A stretch of DNA of 64,000 bases from Leptolyngbya sp. 'hensonii' (GCF_001939115.1 NZ_MQTZ01000019.1:124001-188000), one strand, 5' to 3'; numbered from the stretch's first letter, positions 52,587 to 63,004 are shown. Notes: generated by a model from the sequence alone, not told the origin. Numbers and translations are program-made.

Positions 52587-54662
52587 TCAGGGAGAAATCT
52601 GGGTGGGTGGGGGCTGGGTTGAATCAGGCGGGAGGCGATTTTGTTGCCACCAGGCTGCCAAACCCACGGCCCCGCTAACGAGGACGATCGCCAATAAACC
52701 TAACAGAATATAGGTCCTGGCCCGAGGCTGTTCCAATTCTGGCGTTGTCAGGGCTTCTTCTGCCTCGGTCATTTCGCCGTAGAGTAAAGCCCTGGAGGCG
52801 TCGGACAGAGGGACTTCTCGATTGTCAGGGGCCAGCTTTGACTGCCCCTCATCGACTCCCCGCAGATAGGTTGGAGAGACTCGGCAATAGGTCATCACCA
52901 CCGTAGTGTTGTCATACCCGTTTTTCTGATTGCCCAATTCCACTAGAGACTGAACGGCCCATTCCAGAGGTAATTTACCTTCCAGGACCGGTTTGGCGTA
53001 GGTGGCCCAGGATTCTTCAATCCGGCCATTGTCGCTCAGGCCATCGGAGCAGAGTAACAATAACCCATCTTCTTCCAGGATGAATCGTTGCACAGTTGGA
53101 TGTAAAAACTCGGCATCCCGAGTCCCTAAGGCCTGGGTCAGGGCTCCCGAATCATGCCGCTGTAACGCATCGCGATAGAGTCCCCGCCCTAGCTTGACTT
53201 CTCTGGCTGCAACATCATCATCGACGGTCAGAAGGGTGCACTGATGGGCATTAATCCAGTAGGCACGGCTATCTCCGACATGGGCCAGATAAAGCTCATG
53301 GGAGTTATTGAATAAGGCCCCAGAAGCCAGACGCAACTTCTGCGGCAATTGTAGAGCCATAACCAGGGTTGTCCCCATTCGTTGCTTGGCTTCCCGGCCC
53401 TGGACATTGTTTTGAGCCGCGATCAGGTTATTGACTACCCGAATAGCGGCCTGGATCTGACCGATGACCAGATCGGGAGGGAGAGGATGATCCGCTTCAG
53501 TTGCTTCTGTCAACAGGGCCTGCATCTGAAGCTTGAGCGCCTGCACAGCCAACTGGCTGGCCACTTCTCCCCCCTCATGGCCGCCAATGCCATCGCAGAC
53601 CATGGTCAGATAGGGGAGCAATTGACCTTCAGCGTCGATCGTAGAATTCTGTAAGTCCTGCAGTGCGGGATAGCACGTATCTTCATTGTGGGACCGCTGA
53701 GGACCAGGGTCGGAAAGGGCTGAAACCTGCAATTGTAGGGGAAGTTGAGCAGCCTGTTCCAGGAGTAGATGATTCAACTGAGCCCCGATCGACTGCAACC
53801 CTAACTCTGTCTCTTCTAGAGCCTGCATCTGGTGACAAATTTCACGGAGCTGGGTGGCAACAGTAGGCTGGGCTTCTGCCAGCAGGGGAAGCCAGGATTG
53901 GGCCAGACCCTGCAGTTTGGCAGGATAGTCACCGGAGTAGGTTGGCAACAAGTCGATCGACCCTGACTCGGTTAGGGGAGAGAGCCCCAACGTGTTATCC
54001 GCTTCAGTTTCTTCATCCTCATCCTCCATGGAGGCACTCTCTTCAAAAAAATATGGGGCCTCGGGCGGCTCGGCGGCACAGGGTGTTTCGGGATGGATGG
54101 GGTCTACATAGAGTTGATTCAACCGGATCCGCCAGCCTTCAACTCTGATATTTTCGTGAACCAGTAAACTGCCCGCCACACCCAATTGGGCCAGGGGGAA
54201 CCAGAGCTGCAGAACTTGCCAGAGCCAGTAGACCTGTCGGATGGGTGGGGTTTGCCGCCAAACTTGGGCCAAGGAGGGTAACAGGATGCCCTTGCTATCC
54301 AGGGGAATATTTTCCAGCAGTAAGACATTTGCAGCTTTTAATCTGCAGAAGCCAAACACTTCGGGGACGTGTAATCGCTGGGGATAAAGTTGTAAATAGG
54401 GGGTGATCGCCTCAGGTAATGGGGTGGGGATAAGTGCTTGTTCTCCGGGTTCGGTATCCAGCCAGATCTGGGGAGCAACCACGTAATAGCGTTCTGCCAC
54501 AACCTCACCTGCAGGCACCTGAGTTGCTGTGGAACCGCAGGCCCAAAAATAACGATAGGGAAGTCTGGTCTGGCAGGTAGGACAGCTACTGAGGCCGATG
54601 GGAGCCAGAGGACTGGGGCACTCCGGATTAGGGCAGCGAATCAGTGGCTGAGAATTGCTCAT
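52587..54662 (-). CDS. PP2C-type phosphatase with zinc-ribbon and kinase-like N-terminal region
   Basis: A protein of about 691 residues. It opens with a zinc ribbon (CPNPECPSPLAPIG, then CPTCQTRLPYRYFWACG). The next ~200 residues resemble a kinase fold without catalytic motifs: LLLENIPLDSKG at the hinge and GSLLVHENIRVEGWRIRLNQ where the catalytic loop would be. The PPM domain (~355-600) is complete: RSHNED, VCDGIGGHEGGEVASQLA, LCSDGLSDNG and YDNTTVVM metal ligands. A C-terminal TM (YILLGLLAIVLVSGAVGLAA) anchors it. Thus it should dephosphorylate Ser/Thr proteins at the membrane. The frame is open to 54782, but ATG 54662 or 54671 suits the zinc ribbon. Confidence 0.88.
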   Translation of the reverse strand: MSNSQPLIRCPNPECPSPLAPIGLSSCPTCQTRLPYRYFWACGSTATQVPAGEVVAERYYVVAPQIWLDTEPGEQALIPTPLPEAITPYLQLYPQRLHVPEVFGFCRLKAANVLLLENIPLDSKGILLPSLAQVWRQTPPIRQVYWLWQVLQLWFPLAQLGVAGSLLVHENIRVEGWRIRLNQLYVDPIHPETPCAAEPPEAPYFFEESASMEDEDEETEADNTLGLSPLTESGSIDLLPTYSGDYPAKLQGLAQSWLPLLAEAQPTVATQLREICHQMQALEETELGLQSIGAQLNHLLLEQAAQLPLQLQVSALSDPGPQRSHNEDTCYPALQDLQNSTIDAEGQLLPYLTMVCDGIGGHEGGEVASQLAVQALKLQMQALLTEATEADHPLPPDLVIGQIQAAIRVVNNLIAAQNNVQGREAKQRMGTTLVMALQLPQKLRLASGALFNNSHELYLAHVGDSRAYWINAHQCTLLTVDDDVAAREVKLGRGLYRDALQRHDSGALTQALGTRDAEFLHPTVQRFILEEDGLLLLCSDGLSDNGRIEESWATYAKPVLEGKLPLEWAVQSLVELGNQKNGYDNTTVVMTYCRVSPTYLRGVDEGQSKLAPDNREVPLSDASRALLYGEMTEAEEALTTPELEQPRARTYILLGLLAIVLVSGAVGLAAWWQQNRLPPDSTQPPPTQISP

Positions 54663-54750
54663 AGTTGCCATTACACTACAGTTAGACCGAGGGGTAACAT
54701 ACCGGTTTTCTCCAGGTGGAGGTTCATCCCATCCTAACCCCATTTCATCC

Positions 54751-56076
54751 ATGACTATGACGCAGCCCCAGCAGGTACCCACTTCACCACCTCCTGAGCC
54801 AGGATGGAGAATTCTACCGATCGGCCTGACGATCTCAGTTTTCTTACATCTGATCCTGAGCTTTGTGCCCTACTTCTTCAAAATTGATATGGACTCGTTT
54901 CGGGGCTGGTCCAGCTTGCTGGCTCAGGGGGGCATCCCTGCGTTCTACGGCAGCGGATGGTGTGATTATCCGCCAGGGTATCTCTATGTTCTCTGGCTGA
55001 CGGGCAAAGTCTACCAACTCTTCGATGCGAATTTAGCTTATACCAGTGGAGCGTTGTTTCAAGCTCTGATCAAGCTAACCCCCAGTCTGGCAGATATTGG
55101 CTGTGCCGGATTCATTTTTTTCCTGTTGAAGCCTCTGGTACCGCTGACTGTCGCCCGATGGACAGCCCTGGCTTATGTCTTTAATCCCTTTCCAATCCTG
55201 ATTTCAACCACCTGGGGGCAAATTGATAGTGTGGCTGCCCTGCTGATGTTGGGGACAATCTGGCTTTTGTTGCAGGGTAAGTTTGTCCGTGCAGCCCTGA
55301 TTGGGGTGATTGGAGTTTTGGTCAAGCCTCAAGGCTTGTTCCTGGCCCCAGTCTTTTTCCTGTCCCAATGGTTCTATCAACCCTGGTGGAAGTGGGGCGC
55401 ATCTGTGATAGCTAGTCTGGGTTTAATCTGGGGATTGGTAACTCCCTTTTACTGGGAAGAACGAGATTTTTCTTCTCCGCTGGCAATTCTGCTAAATCCT
55501 TACCGCTTCCTGTATGTGCGGATGCTCAATACCGCCAATGGCTATGATTATGCTTCTGTCAATGCCTTTAACCTGTGGGGTTGGGCCAACTGGCAGAAAG
55601 ATAGCCTGATGGTCCTGGGTCTTAGCTATAAAGTCTGGGGGCTTTTGCTCCTGCTTGGCCTGGTTATTGGAGTGGGGGTATTTTTCTACCGCCAGCGCCA
55701 GCCCGCAGCCTTGTTTCTGGGGACTACGATCGTTCTCATCGGGATGTTTATGTTACCCACCCGGATGCATGAACGGTATGTCTTGTATGCCATTCCGTTT
55801 CTGGCGCTGACAGCGGCCTGCTATCCCAGATTGCGATTTGTCTATTGGGGATGGACCTTAACGGGCTGTACCAACACGGTCTACGTTCTACTGATGTACA
55901 ATCACGTACAATTTCTGGATACGGTTCCTGCTACCCTGAAACAGGGTGTGATCACAGGGACAATCCTGGTTAATCTGGTGCTATTTTTGAGTTTGATCGG
56001 TTACGCGATCTGGCTACAGTTTTCCCATCCGGATGGATTACCTGCTGATCCGCCAACCCCAGATGCTTTGGTTTAG
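54751..56076 (+). CDS. GT-C membrane glycosyltransferase, GT87/PIG-M-like
   Basis: A 441-residue polytopic protein (about ten TM segments). The first long extracytoplasmic loop carries DMDSFRGWSSLLAQGGIPAF, then YGSGWCDYPPGYLYVLWLTG, which includes the acidic D-M-D and D-Y-P-P motifs typical of GT-C transferases. A NPFPILISTTWGQIDSVAAL block follows, as in GT87/mannosyltransferase relatives, then KPQGLFLAPVF. It likely moves a sugar from a polyprenyl-phosphate carrier. ATG 54751 (MTMTQPQQ) is preferred over the extension to 54655, which overlaps the start of the divergent phosphatase gene. A terminator follows. Confidence 0.85.
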   Translation: MTMTQPQQVPTSPPPEPGWRILPIGLTISVFLHLILSFVPYFFKIDMDSFRGWSSLLAQGGIPAFYGSGWCDYPPGYLYVLWLTGKVYQLFDANLAYTSGALFQALIKLTPSLADIGCAGFIFFLLKPLVPLTVARWTALAYVFNPFPILISTTWGQIDSVAALLMLGTIWLLLQGKFVRAALIGVIGVLVKPQGLFLAPVFFLSQWFYQPWWKWGASVIASLGLIWGLVTPFYWEERDFSSPLAILLNPYRFLYVRMLNTANGYDYASVNAFNLWGWANWQKDSLMVLGLSYKVWGLLLLLGLVIGVGVFFYRQRQPAALFLGTTIVLIGMFMLPTRMHERYVLYAIPFLALTAACYPRLRFVYWGWTLTGCTNTVYVLLMYNHVQFLDTVPATLKQGVITGTILVNLVLFLSLIGYAIWLQFSHPDGLPADPPTPDALV

Positions 56077-56151
56077 GTTCAGGTTTCAGGACCAAGCATT
56101 GATTCTCTGACTCTCTTGCCGGGGTGTCCTACCATGGTTCGATCGATTTAA

Positions 56152-56187
56152 GCAGGCAAGCCCTATCAGGAGCCTGCGGGTCTTTTT
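56152..56187 (+). terminator. Rho-independent terminator of the GT-C gene
   Basis: GCAGGC (56152-56157) pairs with GCCTGC (56172-56177) around a 14-base loop. A GGG and the T-rich run TCTTTTT follow. It lies 76 bases past the stop codon. Confidence 0.7.
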
Positions 56188-56244
56188 CATGGCGGCAAAG
56201 GGCTTTTTCAGCCCAACTTATCCAGGCATCCCGAAGGTGGTATT

Positions 56245-56970
56245 ATGGCTGACGAAAAGTCTTTGCAGGATCTCCAAGCCCTGATCCAGCGATCTGTAGC
56301 CCAGATGGAACCAGCCCATCAAAAGCTGGTCTTAATGTTGCAACCTGCCAGGTTTCAGGGACAGGTTTGGGAAGCCGCTCTCCTGTCTCAAGGGGTCTCA
56401 GTCATTTGGGAGCCGGGTTATCTGGACCCAACCCAACTTCTGGATCAGATGAAACAGCAACAACTGAATTTGCCAGATTGTCTCTTAATCGAGACGGAAG
56501 TGCTGGGTTCCAATCCCTATGCTTTTTGTCGGTGGTCTCGGGCACAGCATCCAGAAATCAAAGTGGTGCTGATCAGTGCTAACCAGCAAGAAATTTCCTT
56601 GCCGGAACATCACTGGGCGGTCTATCAGGGGGCTCAAGATTTGCTCCCTGGCTTCTCGCCAGAAGCACTTATACCAGACATCATGGCTTCTATCAGTCGC
56701 CTCCTGACTATTCTTAACTGGCGACCACTACAGCAGTCTGAGCTGGAAACTGCATTGCTCCCCCTGTTACCCCAAAAACCGCAGTCTGAGCCTGCCGCTC
56801 TTGAGGCTGCTGCTGCTTCAGTCATATCTCCCAGGGCCGCGACGCTGCTTCCGGCTGACTCCCTGAATTTGAGCAGAACCAATCCAAGATCGGACCCTCC
56901 AGCCGCTACAGAACCTGAAAAACCGGCTAAACCTCCCAGGAAGAGAACCTACCGGGGCGTCACGTATTAA
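56245..56970 (+). CDS. Pseudo-receiver protein with disordered tail ending in YRGVTY
   Basis: A 241-residue cytosolic protein. Residues ~25-155 follow a response-regulator fold (KLVLMLQPARFQGQVWEAAL, then CLLIETEV at the beta-3 end, then IKVVLISANQQEI). The acidic pocket is missing: the usual DD is absent and Glu replaces the phosphoacceptor Asp, so phosphorylation is unlikely. The tail (~175-230) is Ala/Pro/Ser-rich. The protein ends PRKRTYRGVTY, where YRGxxY resembles the core of DUF4278-type motifs in cyanobacteria. No kinase is adjacent. The start ATG 56245 is clear. Its function is unknown. Confidence 0.7.
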   Translation: MADEKSLQDLQALIQRSVAQMEPAHQKLVLMLQPARFQGQVWEAALLSQGVSVIWEPGYLDPTQLLDQMKQQQLNLPDCLLIETEVLGSNPYAFCRWSRAQHPEIKVVLISANQQEISLPEHHWAVYQGAQDLLPGFSPEALIPDIMASISRLLTILNWRPLQQSELETALLPLLPQKPQSEPAALEAAAASVISPRAATLLPADSLNLSRTNPRSDPPAATEPEKPAKPPRKRTYRGVTY

Positions 56971-57312
56971 GGTTCGGTAACCCGTACAGCCGCAAAAGTT
57001 GCGCTCGGTCTCTGGGTCCGTTAAATTAGCACTCAGAGGCTGAGAGTGCTAAGCATCTGCCTGGTAGGTCCACTCGGAACTGCCGGTAAGGCTTCGACAC
57101 AATATCTGGTGTGGCACAGGTGAATGTTGATCTTTAGCCTCATCAGTAAATGGCTTCACGCCTGATTCACCAGTAGCTGAATTTGTCGCTGCAGAGTGAG
57201 CCAGGTCTACAGGGCTAACCCGCCCTGAATTTGGAGATGTTTGAGTTCTCCAAGTTTTCGTGTTGACTGTTTTTTACTCTAACTCGTCTACTTATTCTGG
57301 AGTGTATTCGAT
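56971..57312. other. groESL regulatory region (342 bases)
   Basis: It contains the CIRCE operator at 57026-57052. A TTGCGC (56999-57004) and TTAAAT (57021-57026) pair, spaced 16 bases, just upstream or overlapping CIRCE could be the promoter. The long leader (57053-57312) holds no credible gene and may carry further heat/light control, which I cannot resolve. Confidence 0.6.
57026..57052 (+). promoter_or_regulatory. CIRCE operator (HrcA-binding)
   Basis: TTAGCACTC (57026-57034), nine bases, then GAGTGCTAA (57044-57052): a perfect match to the CIRCE consensus. HrcA binds it and represses groESL until heat or light stress titrates GroEL. It lies about 260 bases upstream of groES. Confidence 0.97.
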
Positions 57313-57624
57313 ATGGCAGCTGTTTCTCTGAGCGTTTCGACCGTTAAACCCCTGGGCGATCGCGTTTTCGTCAAGGTCAGTGCTTCGGAGGAGAAGACCG
57401 CTGGTGGCATTCTCCTGCCCGATACTGCCAAAGAAAAGCCCCAGGTTGGCGAAATCGCCGCTGTAGGCCCTGGCAGACGCAATGATGATGGCACTCGTCA
57501 GGAGCTGGAAGTCAAAGTTGGCGATAAAGTTCTTTACTCCAAGTACGCTGGCACGGATATTAAGCTCGGCACTGATGAGTACGTCCTGTTGTCCGAGAAG
57601 GACATTCTGGCTGTAGTTGCTTAA
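57313..57624 (+). CDS. groES: Co-chaperonin GroES
   Basis: The 10-kDa heptameric lid of the GroEL chaperonin, 103 residues. Signatures are [20 protein letters not shown] at the N-terminus, the mobile loop [19 protein letters not shown] and [17 protein letters not shown]. It is the first gene of the CIRCE-controlled operon, with groEL 119 bases downstream. Upstream control is by HrcA; other cyanobacterial heat regulation (K-box) was not recognised. Confidence 0.98.
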   Translation: MAAVSLSVSTVKPLGDRVFVKVSASEEKTAGGILLPDTAKEKPQVGEIAAVGPGRRNDDGTRQELEVKVGDKVLYSKYAGTDIKLGTDEYVLLSEKDILAVVA

Positions 57625-57634
57625 ATCGTCAGTT

Positions 57635-57697
57635 GTCATTTGTCACCTGTCATTTGATGAGTTGTGTACCAATGACCGATGACTGATGACAAATGAC
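57635..57697. repeat. TCATTTG-type short repeats and inverted repeat between groES and groEL
   Basis: GTCATTTGTCA (57635-57645) and TGACAAATGAC (57687-57697) form perfect 11-bp arms. Around them are further degenerate copies of TCATTTG or its complement (57650, 57671). Such heptamer-like repeats (STRR) are common in cyanobacterial intergenic DNA. It could form an mRNA hairpin that differentiates groES and groEL expression. Confidence 0.7.
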
Positions 57698-57731
57698 CAA
57701 TCTCTTACACTCTGTACCCTACACAAATTAA

Positions 57732-59378
<1,647 letters not shown>

Positions 59379-59389
59379 TCCAGTTTCCA

Positions 59390-59448
59390 GTTCAGGCATG
59401 CGCCTGAACCATGAGGGGCAATCTCTATCTAGGGGGTTGCCCTTTTTT
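59390..59448 (+). terminator. Two hairpins, the second a rho-independent terminator, after groEL
   Basis: The first is a perfect GTTCAGGC/GCCTGAAC stem (59390-59397 and 59402-59409) with a 4-base loop. The second pairs GGGCAATC (59416-59423) with GGTTGCCC (59435-59442, one wobble), followed by TTTTTT. It is the operon's end. The first hairpin may protect the mRNA. Confidence 0.9.
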
Positions 59449-59559
59449 ATGCCCTGCTTTACTGCGTTTTACAACGGTCCTCTCCCGCCTAACCTTGATT
59501 TGAGATAATGTGCTGTGTTGCAGCCTTGATTTGCAGCCAGATATCCCGGAGTAGTATCG

Positions 59560-60132
59560 ATGGTTAGAGTCCAGAAGCCTCTCTTAGTTCTTCTTCAAGC
59601 CGTTTGTCTATTAGCCCAGGAAGGGGTCGCTGTTGTCTGGCGGCCAAGTTCTCTGTTAGTGACAGCCCTGCTTGCTTTAGGATTTTGTGTCTTGCTGGGG
59701 GGGCTGAATCCTCCTTCTGCTCTGGCTGTGGACTACAATAAGGAGTCCCTGGTAGGAGTTGATTTTTCGGGGCGGGTGTTGACAGATGCCAGTTTCACTA
59801 AGGCCAACATGCGGGGGAGCAATCTAAGCAATACGGACGTACGAGGGGTCAGTTTCTTTGGGGCCAATCTGGAACGGACAAACTTTCAGGGGGCAAACCT
59901 GAGTAACGCCACCTTAGATACCGCCCGAATGGTGAAAGCCAATCTAACCAACGCGATTCTAGAAGGAGCTTTTGCCTTTAATACGAAATTTGATGGGGCG
60001 ATCATTGATGGGGCTGACTTTACGGATGTCGAACTCCGCAAAGATGCCCAGATGATGCTGTGTCAGGTGGCCCAGGGCAGAAATCCAACCACAGGACGAG
60101 AAACTCGGAAAACCCTCTACTGCGATGAGTAA
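59560..60132 (+). CDS. Lumen-type pentapeptide-repeat protein
   Basis: A 190-residue exported protein. A hydrophobic signal/TM (LVTALLALGFCVLLGGLNPP, ending SALAVDYN) targets it across a membrane, probably into the thylakoid lumen. About 14 pentapeptide repeats (A(D/N)LxX type) follow from ~70 to 150, for instance SFTKANMRGSNLSNTDVRGV. These build a right-handed beta-helix that binds partners. The C-terminus contains two Cys (MLCQVAQ and TLYCDE), which may form a disulfide in the lumen, as in plant TL15/TL17-type proteins. The long pre-sequence suggests the start could be downstream of ATG 59560. Its partner is unknown. Confidence 0.85.
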   Translation: MVRVQKPLLVLLQAVCLLAQEGVAVVWRPSSLLVTALLALGFCVLLGGLNPPSALAVDYNKESLVGVDFSGRVLTDASFTKANMRGSNLSNTDVRGVSFFGANLERTNFQGANLSNATLDTARMVKANLTNAILEGAFAFNTKFDGAIIDGADFTDVELRKDAQMMLCQVAQGRNPTTGRETRKTLYCDE

Positions 60133-60149
60133 AAGGGACGGTGAACCTG

Positions 60150-61868
60150 TCAGGTTGATGATCGGCCAAAGCTGAGGGGATCGGGGGTGGTTGGAACGGG
60201 CTCCAGAATTGGCACTAACTTCAAGCCATATTCTGCTTCCAAAGAGCCCTTCTTGTAATCCAGGCTCCACAGTTCCAGGGCACAATCGTCGTTTGGATGG
60301 ACAGCCTTGACCCATAGGTAAAGCTCCCCTTGCTCCGGATGATGTTCGCAGCGAACCTGTTCAATCGCCCCAATTTGTCGCCGATCGAGGGCTACAGCCA
60401 GACGGAGAAGAGGATTGAGCTGCTCGACGGCACGGCGATGAAACTTGCTGGTCAGGTTCCGATAGTTATCGTGTTTCTTCTTGGGTGGGCTTTTGCGGTG
60501 ATAGCGAGCCAGATTGGCGATCGTCTCGATTTCTGTTTCGCTATAACCCAGGAGATCTCCGTGGCGGATGAGATAGTAAGAATGTTTGTGATGGCTGGAG
60601 TGGTTGACGTGGTGTCCGCAATTATGCAGGATGGCTGCGGCCCAGAGCAGGTGTCGCTCTTCCGGACCCAAATCGTGCAGGATTCCCTGGGTTTGATCAA
60701 ACAGACTGAGGGCAAAGATGGCCACCCGTTCGCTGTAGTCCAGATTGACCTGGTATTTTTTCGCAATTCGCATCACACTGCGTTCGCGCACGGAGCTTTG
60801 ATAGCGTAGTCGATCTTCAATCAGCCCGTGGGCAATCATCCAATCGACTATTACCCCTTCCCGTAAGGCCCGTTCGCAGATGATGAGGGCATCTATCTCC
60901 AACAGGATCATGGCCTCCTGCAAGATGAGTGCCCCGGCCAAAATAATTTCCGATCGGCGTTCTGACATGCCAGGGAGAGCCGCTCGTTGGGTGTTATTCA
61001 ACTTGCGTAGCCGGTTCACAATCTCCCGCAATTCTCGCAAGGTCATCTGGTGGCCCTGGAGTGGGGTAGGAACAAAGCCTAGCTTCTCGCGGGCATGGAG
61101 AGTAGCCAGGGTTTCGATCGTGCCGGAGGTGCCGACCAACCGGGGGGATTCTCCGGTTTGTAAATGGGACCTTAGCTCCTCCACCGATCGTTCCAACATG
61201 CCCCGGATGTAGGCTTGTAAATACTGAAATTCGCTGCTGCTGATCGGGTCTGTGGTGATGAACTCACTCGTCAGGCGCACGGCTCCAATTTTGGTGCTAC
61301 TCAGGGTGCGCGGTTCTTGACCATCTCCGAGAATTAACTCCGTGGATCCCCCCCCGATATCAATCACCACATGGGGGTGATGATTAAATTCCATGCCGGA
61401 CAACACGCCCAGATAGATGCGGCGAGCTTCTTCTGGTCCCGAGATCAGGTCCACCGTTAGTGCCAGCTCAGCCTCTACCTGGGCCAGAAACTCTCGCCCG
61501 TTGGCAGCTTCCCGGACTGCGCTGGTGGCAACAGCCAAAATCTGCTCAGCGTTCAAAGTCAGGGCAATTTTCTGGAATCGCTTTAGGGCTGAGATTGCCC
61601 GTTGCATGGCTCCCAGGGTTAAGGCTCCCCTTTCTGTCGTGGCCAGGTGAGTTCCTTCTCCCAGACGCACAGTTTCTTTCTCCCGCGCAATAATGGTAAA
61701 GGCAGGCAGGGTCGGTTGGATACGCGCTACCACCATGTGGACAGAGTTGGTTCCAATGTCGATTGCGGCCAGAATTCGATCTTGACCTGAGGCAAGACTG
61801 ACCGGGCTGTTAGTCGGGGCAGGGAGGTTGCGGATTAACGGATTTCTCTCTGAGGCAGCGTCAAGCAT
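60150..61868 (-). CDS. ppx: Exopolyphosphatase/guanosine pentaphosphate phosphohydrolase (Ppx/GppA)
   Basis: A cytosolic enzyme of ~570 residues that releases phosphate from polyphosphate or converts pppGpp to ppGpp. The actin-like ATPase fold core reads AAIDIGTNSVHMVVARIQP, then VIDIGGGSTELILGDGQ and VGTSGTIETLATLHAR. The C-terminal HD-like half (for example LWAAAILHNCGHHVNHSSHH) carries a His-rich metal-binding stretch. ATG 61868 (MLDAASER) is preferred over ATG 61940. It converges with the pentapeptide gene 17 bases away and diverges from ubiA. Confidence 0.92.
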   Translation of the reverse strand: MLDAASERNPLIRNLPAPTNSPVSLASGQDRILAAIDIGTNSVHMVVARIQPTLPAFTIIAREKETVRLGEGTHLATTERGALTLGAMQRAISALKRFQKIALTLNAEQILAVATSAVREAANGREFLAQVEAELALTVDLISGPEEARRIYLGVLSGMEFNHHPHVVIDIGGGSTELILGDGQEPRTLSSTKIGAVRLTSEFITTDPISSSEFQYLQAYIRGMLERSVEELRSHLQTGESPRLVGTSGTIETLATLHAREKLGFVPTPLQGHQMTLRELREIVNRLRKLNNTQRAALPGMSERRSEIILAGALILQEAMILLEIDALIICERALREGVIVDWMIAHGLIEDRLRYQSSVRERSVMRIAKKYQVNLDYSERVAIFALSLFDQTQGILHDLGPEERHLLWAAAILHNCGHHVNHSSHHKHSYYLIRHGDLLGYSETEIETIANLARYHRKSPPKKKHDNYRNLTSKFHRRAVEQLNPLLRLAVALDRRQIGAIEQVRCEHHPEQGELYLWVKAVHPNDDCALELWSLDYKKGSLEAEYGLKLVPILEPVPTTPDPLSFGRSST

Positions 61869-61987
61869 TCTGAACCGATCGGAACACGATGACCCAATTC
61901 TACTGCGGGTTGGAGCTTCTGCTATGCCCCATTCATTCATGGGACAATAGGAGTCATAGCCAGTCTTTGTAATTAAAGTTTGGACTC

Positions 61988-62872
61988 ATGTTGACCCAGC
62001 CTGAACAAAAGCCAGAACCCACCTGGTTGACCATCATCCGTCTGCTTCGCTGGGATAAACCAGAGGGCCGGTTGATCCTGATGATCCCAGCCCTGTGGGC
62101 TGTGGTGGTAGCCGCTGATGGCAAGCCGCAACCTTTACTGGTAGCCGTGATTGTTTTGGGTAGTCTGGCAACCAGTGCTGCAGGTTGTGTGGTGAATGAT
62201 CTGTGGGATCGGGACATTGATCCCCAGGTGCAACGAACCCGAAACCGACCTCTGGCAGCCCGATCGCTGTCTATCACGACCGGGATTGTGGTGGCGCTGG
62301 TGGCTTTTGCCTGTGCTTGGGGGCTCTCCCTTTACCTGAATCCCCTCAGTTTTTGGCTTTGTGTGGCAGCAGTCCCTGTGATTGTGTTGTATCCTCTGGC
62401 GAAACGGGTGTTCCCGATTCCTCAACTGGTGCTCTCGATCGCCTGGGGATTTGCAGTTCTGATCAGTTGGACAGCGGTAACGGCCCGACTGGAAGTAGCG
62501 ACCTGGCTCCTTTGGGCGGCAACCATCCTGTGGACCCTGGGTTTTGACACGATTTATGCCATGCCTGATCGGGAGGACGATCGCCGCATTGGGGTACGCT
62601 CCAGTGCCCTGTTTTTCGGCCCTTATGCAGCCCTGATGATCGGTAGCTTTTTCTTTGGGACTACCTTTTTCCTGGCCTGGTTAGGGGCATGGTGTCAGCT
62701 CCGAGGAGGATTCTGGGTTGCCCTGGCTCTGGCGGCGATCGTCTGGACGCAACAATACCGCAGACTCCGCTCCCATCATGTGCTGCCCATTCAGTATGGC
62801 CAGATGTTTCGCCAGAATGTCTGGTTGGGATTCATCCTGCTACTGGGCATGATGCTGGGCTCAATTTTTTAA
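61988..62872 (+). CDS. 4-hydroxybenzoate polyprenyltransferase (UbiA family, plastoquinone synthesis)
   Basis: A polytopic prenyltransferase of 294 residues (eight or nine TM helices). It joins a long polyprenyl chain to 4-hydroxybenzoate for plastoquinone. The two Asp-rich diphosphate/Mg sites are clear: NDLWDRDIDPQVQRTRNRPL (residues ~74-93) and YAMPDREDDRRIGVRS in the second half. In cyanobacteria this gene (Slr0926-type) is essential for plastoquinone. The start ATG 61988 is standard. The neighbouring gene starts 132 bases later. Confidence 0.92.
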   Translation: MLTQPEQKPEPTWLTIIRLLRWDKPEGRLILMIPALWAVVVAADGKPQPLLVAVIVLGSLATSAAGCVVNDLWDRDIDPQVQRTRNRPLAARSLSITTGIVVALVAFACAWGLSLYLNPLSFWLCVAAVPVIVLYPLAKRVFPIPQLVLSIAWGFAVLISWTAVTARLEVATWLLWAATILWTLGFDTIYAMPDREDDRRIGVRSSALFFGPYAALMIGSFFFGTTFFLAWLGAWCQLRGGFWVALALAAIVWTQQYRRLRSHHVLPIQYGQMFRQNVWLGFILLLGMMLGSIF

Positions 62873-63004
62873 GCTGCGAAAGATTTATTAAATCTTTAAC
62901 CTGGGGATGAAGTCCTCCTTTTGATGAAGTTCTGGACTTAGAATCGATCCTAATCCTGATGTCAGTTCAGGAGCAGCCGGGACTCCTCACTCCCCAGATT
63001 GGTT

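Noticed and set aside
54663-54782. N-terminal extension of the PP2C gene
   Set aside because: It overlaps the start region of the divergent glycosyltransferase, and the zinc ribbon begins near ATG 54662.
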